Source of the DNA: Saccoglossus kowalevskii
Lineage: Eukaryota; Hemichordata; Enteropneusta; Harrimaniidae
DNA length: 64,000 nt
Assembly: GCF_000003605.2 (NCBI RefSeq)
Contig: NW_003151267.1
Span: 125,032-189,031, forward strand
Direction: 5' to 3'
Shown: in pieces, positions 37,700 through 51,110 of the stretch
How positions within the stretch are numbered: position 1 is the stretch's first letter
Layout of the letters: every line of letters begins with the position of its first letter
Position numbers and translations under genes: made by a program
Notes under the pieces: model-generated
The model's input: only the letters and a program-made list of their open reading frames with translations
Told to the model about the DNA's origin: nothing
Databases searched by the model: none

Positions 37700-38122
37700 C
37701 GTTTTTTCGTTTGTTTTTGTTTGTTTTTTTAAATATTTTTTGTGCCAGGCGACAGTTCTGGACATTGAGTATCACTGTTGTCTCTCCTGACATTTTTTTT
37801 GTATGTGCAAATTACAAGTGCTAGTGCTGACACATAGTACATTTAGCCACAGAAGTCATATTCATGTTTGGGACTACATGACAGGGCTGTGTGGCCATCT
37901 CTCTGTCAAAAGGCATTTTTTAATGCGCTATCCTGGCGTCAACCAGGCTCTGTCAAACACAAGCACCTGCGAACCTTAACCAAGGGTCCCCCAAAGTCGC
38001 ATTCGTTAGTGAATGAATCTCGGCCAGTGGAATTGGCCTTCCCATTGAGTCTGTGGCACACTCACCCAAGATTGGGTTCGACCCTTTGATGTTCAGCCTA
38101 ATGTAGGATTTGAACTTGGTGG
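37700..38122 (-). repeat. tRNA(Met)-like SINE, 5'-truncated copy
   Basis: Reverse-orientation copy of the SINE at 52569-53003. Shared blocks on the minus strand include the B-box region CAAATCCTACATTAGGCTG, AAAGGGTCGAACCCAA, GGGAAGGCCAATTCCACTGG, GGTTAAGGTTCGCAGGTGC, GCCAGGATAGCGCATT, GACAGGGCTGTGTGG-related sequence, and a GTGCCAGG-to-A-rich tail ending near 37700. The A-box part of the tRNA head is missing. Confidence 0.85.
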
Positions 38123-38954
38123 CAGATTAACTGTTATATATATCGAGTCAGGTATCCTTTGCCCGATTTGTTTACGTCCAACGAATCCAATAACTTTGGA
38201 CATGGCAACGTACGAAACCGACATATTCCTGAACATGATACCGCGTATTTGGTAACCTGGGCGGAATGTTCTACGTAAATCTAATATACTTTGAATTTAA
38301 CAGTCGGATGAAAATGTATAACCCACAATCTACCCGGTGCGAGACGATCAAAATAACTAAAAGACAGCACCCGGCTTAATAGTCCACGTTTTCGACACAA
38401 ATGTCACACTATGCAAATGATGTTGACATTTGTTGGATCCTTAAGCGGTTACATCAATTTACTATTAAATATTGGTTTAGGCATAGTCCGGCTCCATACG
38501 GGCAGGTGCAAATCCACAATGTCAAAGTCTGTGTTAAGTAATATAAGTTTACTACATCGTATAATATTTCATATTGTGATCAACATGTTATTTCTAATAA
38601 CGCCACAGCAAGATCTGTAACTCAAAAATCGTGGGGGCTCATTTTTGCATATGTAGGACTGTTATGATCACGATAGAGTAGCAGTCGTCTACGTCAAGCA
38701 TGGTAATTGGAAACCCCTAACTGGAAATGCAGGGTGCGGATCGATATGCATAAGGAGATTAGCGTAGTGCATCTGCTTTCTGTGGTGATAGTGGGTCAGC
38801 GATACATAATAGTTCTATTATATTTGGTGTACAATACGGGCATAGTTGTAGAAAGTCACTTCCTCTTTGCAATCTCAACAAGGTTGATTAATCCCGTCTG
38901 GCGACAGCAGGTGTAGCGAAAGTATCTCACATAGAAACAGTAGGATAGAATAAA
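38123..38954. other. Non-coding DNA between two repeats
   Basis: No gene, repeat or regulatory site recognised. Frames of 69 codons occur but look random. Confidence 0.4.
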
Positions 38955-39050
38955 CTTAAATTGCCACGCAGCGCGCGTTCGAATTTAGTGCGAATTTTAC
39001 TCGCGTAATATACGTCGTGCGGGTTCTACGTGACGTCACGGTACGATGAC
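38955..39050 (-). repeat. CpG-rich MITE-like element, family A, partial copy 4
   Basis: The minus strand reads CGTGACGTCACG, then ACGACGTATATTACGCG, AGTAAAATTCG and AAATTCGAACGCGCGCTGCG. This matches the core and right half of family A. It includes a 12 bp palindrome around a perfect CRE octamer (39029-39040). Confidence 0.6.
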
Positions 39051-42000
39051 TGCGGTGATTTAATTTCATTTGGCTTTTTGGTAAGCAGTACTGATTTTGG
39101 GTCACTAAAATTTGCATATTTTTGTTTATTTCTCCAATAAACAGCGTACATTGCCAAATGAGTGGCTCGCTTACCGTGAAAACCAACTTTATGTAGAAAA
39201 GTAGTTATATTGTTGAAATACTAGTAGAGGAGGATATCACCCACCATACTCACTTATTTATTCCTATTGTCCATAACTACTCTACATGATAACGTATAAG
39301 GATAACGTATCCCAATAGTGAAAAAAACACCTCTGTTTTTTTCTTTTTTTTAAGAATAAAATTTGTCATATACTTTTGTGTGTGTGTGTATGGTTTTGAA
39401 ACATGATTATATACAATTTTGAACATAATGTTGTGAAAATATGTACACTATAAAATAATAGACTGGTAATTGAACACTGTACATTTTCTTCTCTCTAAAG
39501 ACGTTTGTCAAAACCAGATTAAAATAAGAAAAAAACCCAACAACTTCAATATGCTTGTTCACATTTCTATACCTTTTGAGAGATTGGAATTTAAAGTAAG
39601 CAAAGTATTTAATTCCTTGCATCAAAGCAAATACCCTGCCATCGATAAATCGGCGTCCAGGTAATTCGAGTGAACCTTGAAGCACAGGTGTATTTAGCGC
39701 GCAATGTACACACAGTCTACGCGCTATCTGTTTCCCGTGACAACCACACGTATACATGATACGATATTATCTTAAATATTGGTATTCACGCATTCATTAC
39801 ACGGCGGTGTTGCGAACATGACTGAGTCCTGGATTATTCGGTGTCTGCGGAAATACCGTATTTGATATCACGGGGCAAACAGAAATAAATAAAAACCTAA
39901 TAATGATGCCTCAAATCACCAAATCGCCTCAATGGTCTTTTTATACAGAGAGAGGTAATCGAATCGTGTCAACGTAAAGTAATGATATCGGTGTACACAC
40001 TCAATTATTTCTGTATAACTTTGAGACTAACATTTTTACCAAATTGCTTCTCGGAAACGCAAATAAAACGATTTAGCCAACTAATTATAACACATAATAT
40101 GTTCTGAGGCAAGTGCATTCATGTCCCAAAGTCGCAATATGCTTTTAATATCGAGATAGTTATCGCAATAGCCTTATTTGTTAGATAAGTAATTTTGTTA
40201 TCTGATATCATGAAGATTTATTATTTGAGCAGTATCGTGCAATCAAATGTTTAAATTACACCAGCACAATTTTTCTTTTTTTTTTATTTAATTCAAAATA
40301 CGCCCACAAAATGGGATAATTTATGGAATGTTTTTTTTTTGTCTAAAAAAGGAAATTAGAAAACCTCTCTGGTGTCGCTCCACTTTTAACGGTCTGCCTG
40401 CACCGCATCACTGGCGCCAAGACATCGTAAGTGAGGGACAGATAGACATGTTGTAATTTCCAAGAACAAAATGAATGATGTTCTCTTCGGTTTTATGGAC
40501 ATGCTGAAATTGGTTTCCCTATCCGAGATTAACCGTTAGTTACGCGTGACACTGTACTGGTGCTGTACGTCGTTTAAAGGAGACACCTCAATTGGTTATT
40601 CCGTGGGTTATTAAACTTGCAGATTTACACACTTCGTTTGCTTCAAAGTGCGGCAGTCGGTGAAGCTACACAGGCACTTGTTTCCCCTAGTCTCAAAGAT
40701 CAGCGCAAATCACGCGTATAAAACATCAAATCCCTTCGACCTTACAAATGCGCCGGTGTTTCTCTGTAGACAATCGATGGTTGAATGAATTAGAAAACTA
40801 TGGGTTATTAAAAAAAATCACTATTTTTTGTAAATAACGAACGATCTATATGCAAAAATCGAATGACCATTGGGCTTATAATTGAACATTGGCTGAAATA
40901 AGAAGATTAATATATATTTAAAGAAATCAATTTGCCGAAATATTAGCTGCAATCATTTAGGCTCAGCATATATGTATAGCTCACAGATTTCATGACATGC
41001 CTGTGACCGATTTTTTCCCAGACATTGACATACTCTTTTAAAATAATTTTATAAAATATATGAAAACAAACAACATTTCACATCCCAGCAATATTGTTCT
41101 GTTTAGTAAATTACAAAAGGGCACTTGGTTGTCTTCCTGATTTGAGAAGAAAAAAAAAACTACTACAGATCACTAAAAATAAATTGAGAGATATCGGACC
41201 TCTTTTAGTAATTGGAATCGTTTACTTACTGGTCTTATTATTTAACATACAGGCATCGACATGTGAATACGTCATAGGATTATATCATTCACGTCAGGGT
41301 CAAAGGTTAACTCTACTTAAATTCCTCATCAGAAAAGCTCGCTTATATGATTCTGTTCGCCGATAGGGGCTTGGCATCTCATTAGATGGAGATATGTTGG
41401 CGTGGTTCTGACGTCAATTAGGAAACCATTCTTAGTGTTATTTAAAAATGTATTTTTTTACAGTAAGATAGATATACATAGGCGTACGCGTATTAAATGA
41501 GAGAGTATTGTGCCGAGTCCGTACGCTGCTGCAAAAATGCTCTGGATTTCTACAACTCTTCAGTTGCGACATTGTAAGAGAAGCCCAAATACAAAACGAA
41601 GCGAGCGTCGTAGCCTGAGAAACCTATTTTGTTTTTACAAATGCTCGTGAATCTCAGCAATATCTGACGCATTTCCTTTTTTTACAAAACACTAGACATA
41701 CGACTAGTAGTACAATTTGCAATAATCAACCAATCAATAACGTGTGCTCAAATTGAAGCAAGGAATTACATTATGCCTTAAAATTTAATAAAAAACAGTG
41801 GCATTATATACTGACTGATTCAATTCTCTATGTTTCTGTTGATTATGAAAATGAAAATGAAGTACACGTGCTTCATAGGGAATCAATATATTATATGTTG
41901 TGTTATTTTCAATAAGTGCAGTTATGTACTGTTTCAAACTCAGTAATAAGTCAATACAAGGTGCGTTAAAATAAAAAAAAGGACCATAAATGGTTTTGTA

Positions 42001-42958
42001 CGTATCACAAAAGTTGATAATACATCATATCTCGGGGATCAATCAGGGCAGATATAGCCCTTTTATTTAGTCTATAAATTGTCGAAATATTCAATAATAT
42101 AAACAAAAACAAAAAAACAAAAACAAAGTACAGTGTTCTTGATCGGTCTGCGTGTAACATTGTTTATGAATGTGACGTCATGACTTCAACGCTGGAGCTG
42201 AAATCCGCATTTAAAACATTCGAGTAATTACTTAACGCAATTTTATCTCTCAGTAAAACATTTTGTTCAAATCCAGTAGAACGCATGTCGCTTCGTAACA
42301 TTTAGTTAAATGCGTATGAAAAATAAATCATCGGAATCGTATCATCTTCAAAATACACCAAATGTCAGTAATTCCAATGATAATACTTGCGATGAATATT
42401 CAAAGAGTTGCTAGCAAATACAATTACGCGAGTCTTTATATTAATTTAATGGCGGGAGAGTGAAATATTCTCTGGCAAGCGCAATTAGTGTCTCTAAACG
42501 AACTCACTAAATGCTATCAGTAGACTAGTAATTGCACTCCACATTTAATTTAATTGAGAAAAAGGGTTTTGCGTTACCCCGTGTTTGTGATACAAATCAA
42601 CTCGCTCTTGACTTCCACTTCATTGAAAATTAGATATTCAAATCACGTACGACGATGACCCCGTAGGTGAATGATTATTTAACCCAAATCGGATTCTCTT
42701 AGCAGCACAGCGGGGTTCGCGTTTCCGGGCCAGTGTGTAATTCAGGTTTGCAGTAACTAGGAAACTCTGGTAAATGTCTGACTTTTCGGGTTATTCCGAT
42801 GTTATTTAGAATACATAACGATGCAATTACGACGTTTACGAAGTTTTGCCGTTTACTCATACATGCATTGTGGTCGGAAATATATTACAGCGCCACAGTC
42901 GTCATGCAGCGTTCCAATTCTGTCTAAACAAGCAATGTGTGTTCGACTCGTTGCATGT
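39051..42958. other. Upstream non-coding DNA, no gene recognised
   Basis: Contains a short TG run near 39377-39390, A/T homopolymers, CAAAAA runs near 42105-42127, and perfect TGACGTCA at 41409-41416 and 42173-42180. Frames up to 116 codons (39407-39757, minus) show no recognisable domain. Confidence 0.4.
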
Positions 42959-43550
42959 ACAGTCAAACTGGCGTACAAGTGATAATAAAATAAACGCGAC
43001 CGATTTACAGATATCAACTATAGGGGGCAACCATCTTGAATACGGTTTGAAACTAAATAACAAAAAAAAGTTGAGAAACGGGGTTTTCATATTCCTACAA
43101 ATCAGGAAAAAAATAACAAACTTTCACAGCCAAACTATACATTAGGGCTAATATTAGGCTAATCGTTAATACATTTCGACCGTATTCGTACTTTTTGCAT
43201 GGAAAAATCGCCTTGCACACGAAAAACAACCCTTACGCGAGGTATTTCAAACCAAAGGTTTAATTTACCCTATCCAATCAGCGACAGTCTATCAATTGAA
43301 CGATAATTTTGCTTTCAAATACCCCGTGAAAGTGTTCCAGTGTAATGAAGTATTCGTATGCAACTGATTTCGCACACAAAACGACGAATACTGTCTAATT
43401 AGCTAATTACTTCCATCGGATCGTAGGAATCTGAAAAACTTATCTCTTTCTTTACTGTCATGTCGTATTCAAGATGGCCGGCCCCATATAAAAAAATATC
43501 AGTAAATTATTCGCATTTATTTTAATATCACTTGTACGCCAGCTGACTGT
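42959..43550. repeat. MITE-like family B, complete-looking copy with inverted ends (592 bp)
   Basis: The left end ACAGTCAAACTGGCGTACAA and the right end are reverse complements. The inverted similarity continues inward about 95 bp on each side, through GTGATAATAAAATAAA and the CCATCTTGAATACG block (near 43030 and inverted near 43450). The interior has no coding frame. No clear target-site duplication was found next to the ends, so the superfamily is unassigned. A partial relative is at 12272. Confidence 0.8.
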
Positions 43551-45855
43551 GATTGTATGGGACACATACCCGTCAAGGCAACAGTGACGTTTGAATATTC
43601 AATTCATCAAGCAACAGACAAATTTTTACCCGGAAGTAGGTATATTTCAGTCCAACAGGCAACCAATGATGATATAAAATAAGAAAATTAACAAACTGAA
43701 AACAAAATAACATAGTTCAATATCAATCTTGTGTGGTGCTAGGTTGGCTACAGTTAAAACAAATCTTAATAATTTCTGCAATTTATGCGCTGAATATAGT
43801 CCTTGAATTTTGTTCACACAGCAAACGTTGATGACCTAAAAACTACTTTCCGCATAAAAGGGATATCATATTTCACATTTGCGTTAGGTAACATTTTGTG
43901 GAAAAATAAGAAAGCTGTTTAATACGAATTCGGCAAACGATTTAACATTGAATGATTGCGTCAATTAATCAGTGTATTATATGTAAGAATGTCCTATTAT
44001 GTCACACATCCTACGAGAATGAAATAATCGTAATAATTTGGAGATACAGAGAGGTTTCTCCATTCAAAACGTTCACTACACGTAAATTTACAAAACATAC
44101 ACATTATACAATGCAAATATTGTCAATATTAGTTAATCGTAAATATTTGAAATGATTACTGAATACGAAGATTTCTATTTTTAATTTGGCACACCTTCCA
44201 TACGGCACGTTGTACACATTCCATGGACGTGTTATCAAGAGCCATTTCTTCTTGGTGATCAATTTTGTTGCTGTTTACTCCACGTCATAACACGCTTGCG
44301 AAAATAGTTAACCGTATCTGAACGTCAAATATTGGAACAGAGAAAACAACTCAATTCAATTAACAAGGTTGATCCGAGTCACAAATGATGGATATCCTCG
44401 TCGTGTTAATGTGCGTCATTCGATCTGCAGTGAAAGTGTGCGTAACGATGCTTTAAAAGTCACTAGCAAATATATTCGATGACGCGGTGGTGATTGTTTA
44501 GGCACGCGCGAAATCATATAACTTGTACCTGAACGCGGAAATTAATTTCTATCAATTTTCACAGAAACGGAACGCGTAATTTTGATTAAATTAATTTAAA
44601 TTACCAAATAAATCTTAGAAAATTACTATTACATAAAAATATGCAAAATAGTGGCGGGAACTGCTAAAACTCTTAACAGAGTATAAAGATTGTCACAGTG
44701 CTTCGCATGATTGACGTGGTCATTTTATCTACTCACGATCTATTACTTGGGGTTATTTCGAGAATCCGGGATATCTTGCACGTCGTCTATTAACAGAGAC
44801 TTGTGCTGTATAGTCGGCCTGCAAACCGTACATATGTTACATGTGATGATTTTTGATTTAACTGTCCAAGTGAAGTAAGTGCGCGGTCAAGTGTATTGCC
44901 TTGCCCCGACCTCTGTGATAAGTATCTGACACATTTGGTTCACTACTGCGTTTAGCTCCGTGAACTATAAAAGTTCTTACGAATTTGTATAGTAGTTACG
45001 AATTGAGAAACGAAATAAATCGATGTCGAAGTCTATCAACTAATTTACAATTCCACGGTGCAAAAGAACAATCTACCCGAAAAAAAACACAGTGTTGGGG
45101 TATGCCAAAAAACGGGATTTTATTCTTACCAAATTGTTGAACCGACTTGTGATTGAATTATTGTTTTATTTTTTTAAACGATTATTTTTAATAAATGGAA
45201 TAATCGACCGGTGTTATTGTACATTATGCGCGATGTCTTCAAGGTCGCGTCACGGGTAAAATAACTGACTAGCTTAATTGTATAGAAAATACCTTTTAAG
45301 ATGGAACAGTGCACATTTCTCTCAAAAGGCAGTGTGTAATAACAATAATGACATTAAATTATTGAGAAAAGCTTCTATAAGTTTAGGCAAATTGTTATAC
45401 CATTGGAATCCTTCTGACTCGAGCGCGGCCTATTATCGCTACTAACATATTTACATAAATAGCATGACAACCACTGTTAAGTGCATAATCCAAGGATTTC
45501 CTCTCGGAAAATTGAAAGCTGTACTTTAAACACCATGGCAACGGAGTCACCCATTCTAGCATTATTTCCGGTCGTCGTTGATAACAATGATGTATCGACA
45601 TCACACATTGAGATCGAACAAAACGATGTTTTTATTCGAAGCCCAATTTCAGTTAAAGATGCAATACGAACAAGAACATATATTTTTTAGTATTGTCGTA
45701 ATAGTGCATGTTGATGAGTATATTCGATTTGGATTCATCATGACATGAGAATGCTGTTTCTGTAGCACACATGTGAGTATTCGTTCGATGAACAATGAAA
45801 TTCTATAAAACGCATCCGCACTGTTGTTGGTTTTTTGGTACGTACAACAACAACC
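43551..45855. other. Upstream non-coding DNA, no gene recognised
   Basis: AT-rich sequence with short frames only and no repeat that I can relate to others in the window. Confidence 0.4.
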
Positions 45856-45935
45856 ACTGGGCATGCGTATTAGTGAGTGTGTTTTTTATCGAACGAATAC
45901 TGTTTTGTGTCATGCAAACGTAATTTTCTTATGAT
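45856..45935 (+). repeat. Dispersed repeat, copy 2 (pair with 26728-26812)
   Basis: CACTGGGCATGCGT, AGTGTGTTTTTTAT, CGAATACTGTTTTGTGT and ATGCAAACG occur in the same order as in the first copy. Boundaries uncertain. Confidence 0.5.
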
Positions 45936-46582
45936 TAATAATAATTCGATTTGATCTAAAGTATGGAATATTGAGAATCATCATCAGAATATATACGTTT
46001 TTGTCCATATTGCATCTTTAATTGTTTTCAAGGTGCTGCAAGGAAGCTTGCATGGCATGTACGTGGTCCAATGAGTCGCCCAAACGGAATACCCAATGAA
46101 TTCACATCTACCTGGCAACTATTAAATTTTCCATATCGGCGGAAATAACGATTAATAGATTACATAAAAATTACTCTAGTTATGGCAACCACAAACTCAT
46201 AAACGAATTGTATATTTTTATTATTCGCCACAAGTGTTAGAGTTCCCTAATTGTATAAAATCGAGCAAAACACTTATGTTGGTTATGATTGACACCAAGA
46301 GGTGCCCTCATTAGCGAGATAATACTCACCCGAAGCAAGTAGATATTAAGCTACTGAAACGTTGGTAGAATGAGATACCAAGTCGCACTTAATTGAATTG
46401 CCGGGAGTGATAATATCAACCTGCTGTTACTTAATGGTTTTGAACAAATTGCAAAACACTATTAAATAGTTGTGCGTTCGGTTTTGTTTTGTAAATAAGC
46501 GCATGACCATCAGTGCGTGTATTGTGCTATGCGAGTATGGAATCCATATGGAACGCGACCACAAATCCTACTTTCGTTAAAC

Positions 46583-46675
46583 CGCGTCGTGGTCGATGTG
46601 AGTCCCTCGTGACGTATACAACGCGCGTAAAATTCGAACGCGCACACTGCAGGACGATAGCTGCACATTCACTAA
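46583..46675 (+). repeat. CpG-rich MITE-like element, family A, partial copy 5
   Basis: GTCGTGGTCGATGTGAGTCC, then GTGACGTATACAACGCGCG, TAAAATTCGAACGCGCACAC and GGACGATAGC. The TACATTGTTTGTTTACATGA segment is missing, so it has an internal deletion relative to the copy at 11173. Confidence 0.65.
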
Positions 46676-46764
46676 ATTAATTTGATCATCTATTAAATGC
46701 AGATAATCACCGTGCAATTTTCTTAGATAATCAAAATGTAATACGGATCTCGAATTCATAGCCG

Positions 46765-46974
46765 ATGTCGACCCTTTTTCTCACGTTTCCACTGCGCCCT
46801 AGCGAATTTCCAAGACTACTACTCATTCGCTGGGTATGTTGTGTTTGTTGGGCACCTGGAGCAGATTTTGGAACGGCGATGCATGACGGGATTTCAGACT
46901 ATCTAGCTGCTGGGCGACGAAATTCATCAGTAGACGACACGCACAACTTGCGAACGCCGGGCAGTAATTTGTAA
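46765..46974 (+). other. 69-codon open frame of uncertain status
   Basis: An ATG frame in a locally GC-richer patch. Its last part reads MHDGISDYLAAG then RRNSSVDD and ends at TAA. The DYLAAG-RRNSS section slightly recalls the pseudosubstrate region of protein kinase A inhibitor proteins, but the spacing differs and a serine replaces the pseudosubstrate alanine. There is no convincing acceptor, donor or homologous remainder, so it may be chance. Confidence 0.12.
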
Positions 46975-49900
46975 ATTTAGATCGTTTTGAGTAAGTTACT
47001 TCATAACATCATCAAATACAACACAGCTGTTATATATTATTACAGTAGGCGTGGTTGGCACATATTTGAATCCTAAATATTTCAACAATGTTAATTGCTT
47101 TACTTTGTTTACCTTTGCTTGACATTATTAGCATAATAACGAGCGCGAATCACGTGACATTGACAAACGCTGTAGTGCACACAAAATGGCGAAACTCCCA
47201 CGGTTCTTTATAAAATATGCAAAGCGCGCGATTACTTAGATCCTAAAAATGTGATAAAACTGCATGACACATATTCATAATTAATTACTAACTATTTGAT
47301 ACAATTAGAATTTATCAAATTCGATTAAATTATTTAAAGGCGAAGGTAATAAAACAATCCCCAGTCTTTATTGAGACAAGGACTTGAAGTGTTATAAATT
47401 ACAGCTTCTTTACGTTTTACACAACGAATTACCGACACCGACATCATGGTCATCTTGACACCGCACTCTAAAAGAAGCGTTTTTTTTTTGTTTTAGTTAG
47501 AAGGTCTAAACTCACTCATCAAACACGTTCACAGGCGTACACAGGTGGTATTCCTGAGATAGGAAATTTCTAAACATTTCTGTTAAATGGTAATAAATGT
47601 TATTAGAATAACACGTCCCACCTGGGATCTTTAACAACGTTACTATTTGATGCAGGAGGCCACACCGGCACTTGGGGATTTATTAGTAAAAAATTTCGTT
47701 CAATTGCAATTATACGTTTCCATTATAGTACGTTAAATCGTTACCTCCACACTGCCATAGTTCATTCCATTACTTCAAACCTTAAACCAATACTGATAGC
47801 TCAGACAATCAGATGCGCGATGCATTCTGGGTAAACATATTCATAGAGCTCAAATATTTCTGAATCAATGAGTACCATAGCATTGTCAATGTCAATGCGT
47901 CATGGGGGTACGATATGTGCCCCATGCGACGAATATGTGTTTAAAAAAACGTTTCCGTGAAATGGACGTACCTTAATGCGTCCGAGAAGGTGAGAGCCAC
48001 GCGACTAGTTTTTGCCTTCTCGAATAGTTTTCCATTATCTGTCATTATGATCGCGCTCATTATTCCAAATTTCATGGTTACACGAATAAGTGGAATAGTA
48101 GACTTGAGGATGGAAGAGAATGATACAATAAATGATAGGCAAAAGAAGTCGCGGCCGTTTAAAAGTAAGATAAACTCTCCGACTGCAGAGCTACTTGGAT
48201 TTTTCAATTAATTGGGCCACCTATTTATTAACTGGGATCGCGATGAACATAATTCGTTCGAATATGTATATGCAACTGCTCCTCAGTCGTGAATAATATC
48301 CCGACAAACACACCATTTTCATCCATCGAACGGCGACCGTTTCCAAATATTTGATTATCGCAAGACCGAGACAGTTAATAAATTTGATTATCACTCCGGG
48401 TTTTGTTGATTTATTATTGGCGATATTGTTTTCCGTTTTTAATCAGTCCCGAGGCATGCAATAACTCTTATTTAACATTACGTGAACGTATCAATCACAC
48501 ATAAAAAATAAATGTAATGGAATTTTCGTTTTGATCAAACCAATTCTCTTAAATTTGTGTACAGATTATACATAATATGGAGTTGAATATTTTTATCCAT
48601 CAAAGGGCTATATGTTACGTCACTGGCTGGCAACATGATGTACTCGCAATATTGTTTGAGAGCAGTGAGCGCGCACGGTTTGTGTCGCTACATCGTCATC
48701 TCGAGCACTTCACATTATTGCTAACTTAAGTGGTCAAACCAATCGGAACCACTGCTGCCTTGAGATCTGCTACTTTGATGCAAGAGTAAAGGCACATGCC
48801 AAAATGAGGGAGAGACATTTATATTTCCCGGACATCGTGACTACCAATTACAAAATACTTAGCCGAATAGTAGTTTTAAAAAAGCCACATGTAGAGGTAC
48901 TCTAACTACAACTCTTACGAAGAGGCAGGGATATTTGCAAGTTCTTCACATAAGTGACATTATAAAACTGAAGTGGTTTTTTTTTCAACAGTAAAATATT
49001 GAACTGAATTTAATGAAATATAGGTCATGCCAGTTTTTTCGACCCACGATTGAAAATTCCACCAGGAATAACAAAACGTTTGATTTTTTGTGGGATAGCA
49101 TTTTTTTAATAATAAACTAAAAATGTCGAAGGGCACAATAATTTGAAATATAAGCAAGCGAAACGAGAATGGAGGATAGCTATGAAAGGCAATGAAGCAG
49201 GTACAGCTATAGTGTAACATTATATCATTCATTCATTATTAAACAGATGTAGAATTGCCTGTTTTAATATTAATAAAATGTGTCCTTGTCACATAATAAA
49301 TGAGTGAAAATTCTAATAATACTATAGAACGAAACTCGCAGCCTATTATATGTATTGTGCAGCGTTATAGTATTTTTGGCCGAAATTATCCTCATTTCTC
49401 ATTTTGTTCTTTTTCTTTTCTTTTTCTTTTAAGCGAATCATCTATCCGTATCAACACACTCATTCAAGTTTACAGATGTTTGGCAAAACAAAAAAATAAT
49501 CGACAGAAAGAAAGACGCTTATTGAGATATATTGAAAGCCAGAGCAACCTGTAGCAATATCAATCACACGAAAAAATCTCCCTACCTGTACCTTGAGCTG
49601 CCTTTTTTTATCAGTATCCCTTTTTCAACAAAAATGCGACAGTCGGCTCCTCGAACTCCCAAAGGCAGAGTGCACAGTTTAACTTTGCGATCTATTTCGT
49701 TGAACCCAGTTCCAACGAATCCACGGCAGCGAGACAACACATTTGCATAAATTAATTATTTGACAATTTACGATGGCGCTCAGTGTGACTGGCTGCAGAA
49801 CGCTATGTGTCATCAAAATGTTAGTTAAACTTCACTCAGAATTTGACTCGTGTGTTTTACAATTAATGACATAGTCATTTTTTTCTCAAATTATACATAT

Positions 49901-50501
49901 TAAAACGTTTCTCGTTATTTTGTTATGACATGCCGAATGCCAGATGCCCCATATATATGCCACCATTACCATCTGTGAATAACCAAAACCATTTATGTAT
50001 TAAAGAAAAAAATAACATGTGTATTTTACAACCACCTCAATAAAAATGTAGGAAGTTCTATGAGGGACCGTTGTAATGCAATCGCACTGGTTGTATAACA
50101 TGTTTATTGAAACAATAACATTATCTGGGACGTCACATCATAAAATAAGAACCAATGGCCATGTATTTTTTAAAACTGATTGGTGGCCATACGCAACTAT
50201 CGATTATACTATAACGTGTTTTTTCCAATTAATTATGTAAGCTCGTGCACCTAGAAAAAGGTTTCATGTGACGCAGTTTAGTATCAGGTTCAGCAACCAT
50301 TCTTTCGAATGTATTCGGTGATTACGGAAAAATAGCTGGCATTAAATGTAGTTTAAAGCTCCACTCCCATGACGTGTACTCGTAGTACCGTCATATCTGA
50401 TAAATCGTCACGGGATGTTGATTTGACTCTTGTTCCGAAGTATGCTATTACATTACCATGCACTTTCTGTCACGCAACGCTTTTCACTCAGACGTTTATT
50501 T
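46975..50501. other. Upstream non-coding DNA, no gene recognised
   Basis: Short frames on both strands (for example antiparallel frames of 84 and 88 codons at 47941-48211) without recognisable domains. A CTTTT-rich tract lies near 49405-49430. Confidence 0.4.
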
Positions 50502-51110
50502 CACACTCAGTGCCTAATTTACTTGATTTCAAGCTTGTTATGTTCTGGGTGTGGTATCAGTCTCGTAAATTGAATATTTGGCAAATTTTGTTTTATTAAT
50601 TTATTTAACCGAACTTTAACCAACGCTATAAAATGCACGACCAAATGACTGTGGCCAAAGCGCTGCATTCGTGGCGTGTTCGACGCGGGCGACATACGAC
50701 GTATACGGGGCGTGTTCGACGCGGGTGAAATACGACGTGTATACGGGGCGTGTAACATAGAACGTTTATTCACGTGTACTATTATTTCGAACGCACACTC
50801 AGTGCCTAATTAACTTGATTTCAAGCTTGTTATGTTCTGGGTGTGATATCAGCCTCGTAAATTGAATATTTGGCAAATTTTGTTTTTTTCATTTATTTAA
50901 CCGAACTTTAACCAACGCTATAAAATGCACGATCAAATGATTGTAGCCAAAGCGCTGCATTCGTGGCGTGTTCGACGCGGGCGAAATACGACGTATACGG
51001 GGCGTGTTCGACGCGGGTGAGATACGACGTATACGGGGCGTGTAATATATAACGTTTATTCACGTGTACAATTATTTCGAACGCGCGCTGCGTGACGAGA
51101 GAAATTTACC
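50502..51110 (+). repeat. Two-copy tandem duplication, 292 bp unit, containing family A sequence
   Basis: A unit starting CACACTCAGTGCCTAAT at 50502 begins again at 50794 and continues to about 51085, with high identity (for example CAAGCTTGTTATGTTCTGGG and GGCAAATTTTGTTTT in both). Each unit contains two direct sub-repeats of about 35 bp with GGCGTGTTCGACGCGGG and ATACGACGTATACGGGG. The 3' part, CGTTTATTCACGTGTA then TATTTCGAACGCGCGCTGCG, aligns with the right half of family A. Confidence 0.9.

Noticed and set aside
47941-48211. Antiparallel frames of 88 and 84 codons
   Set aside because: Mutually overlapping chance frames with no recognisable domain on either strand.
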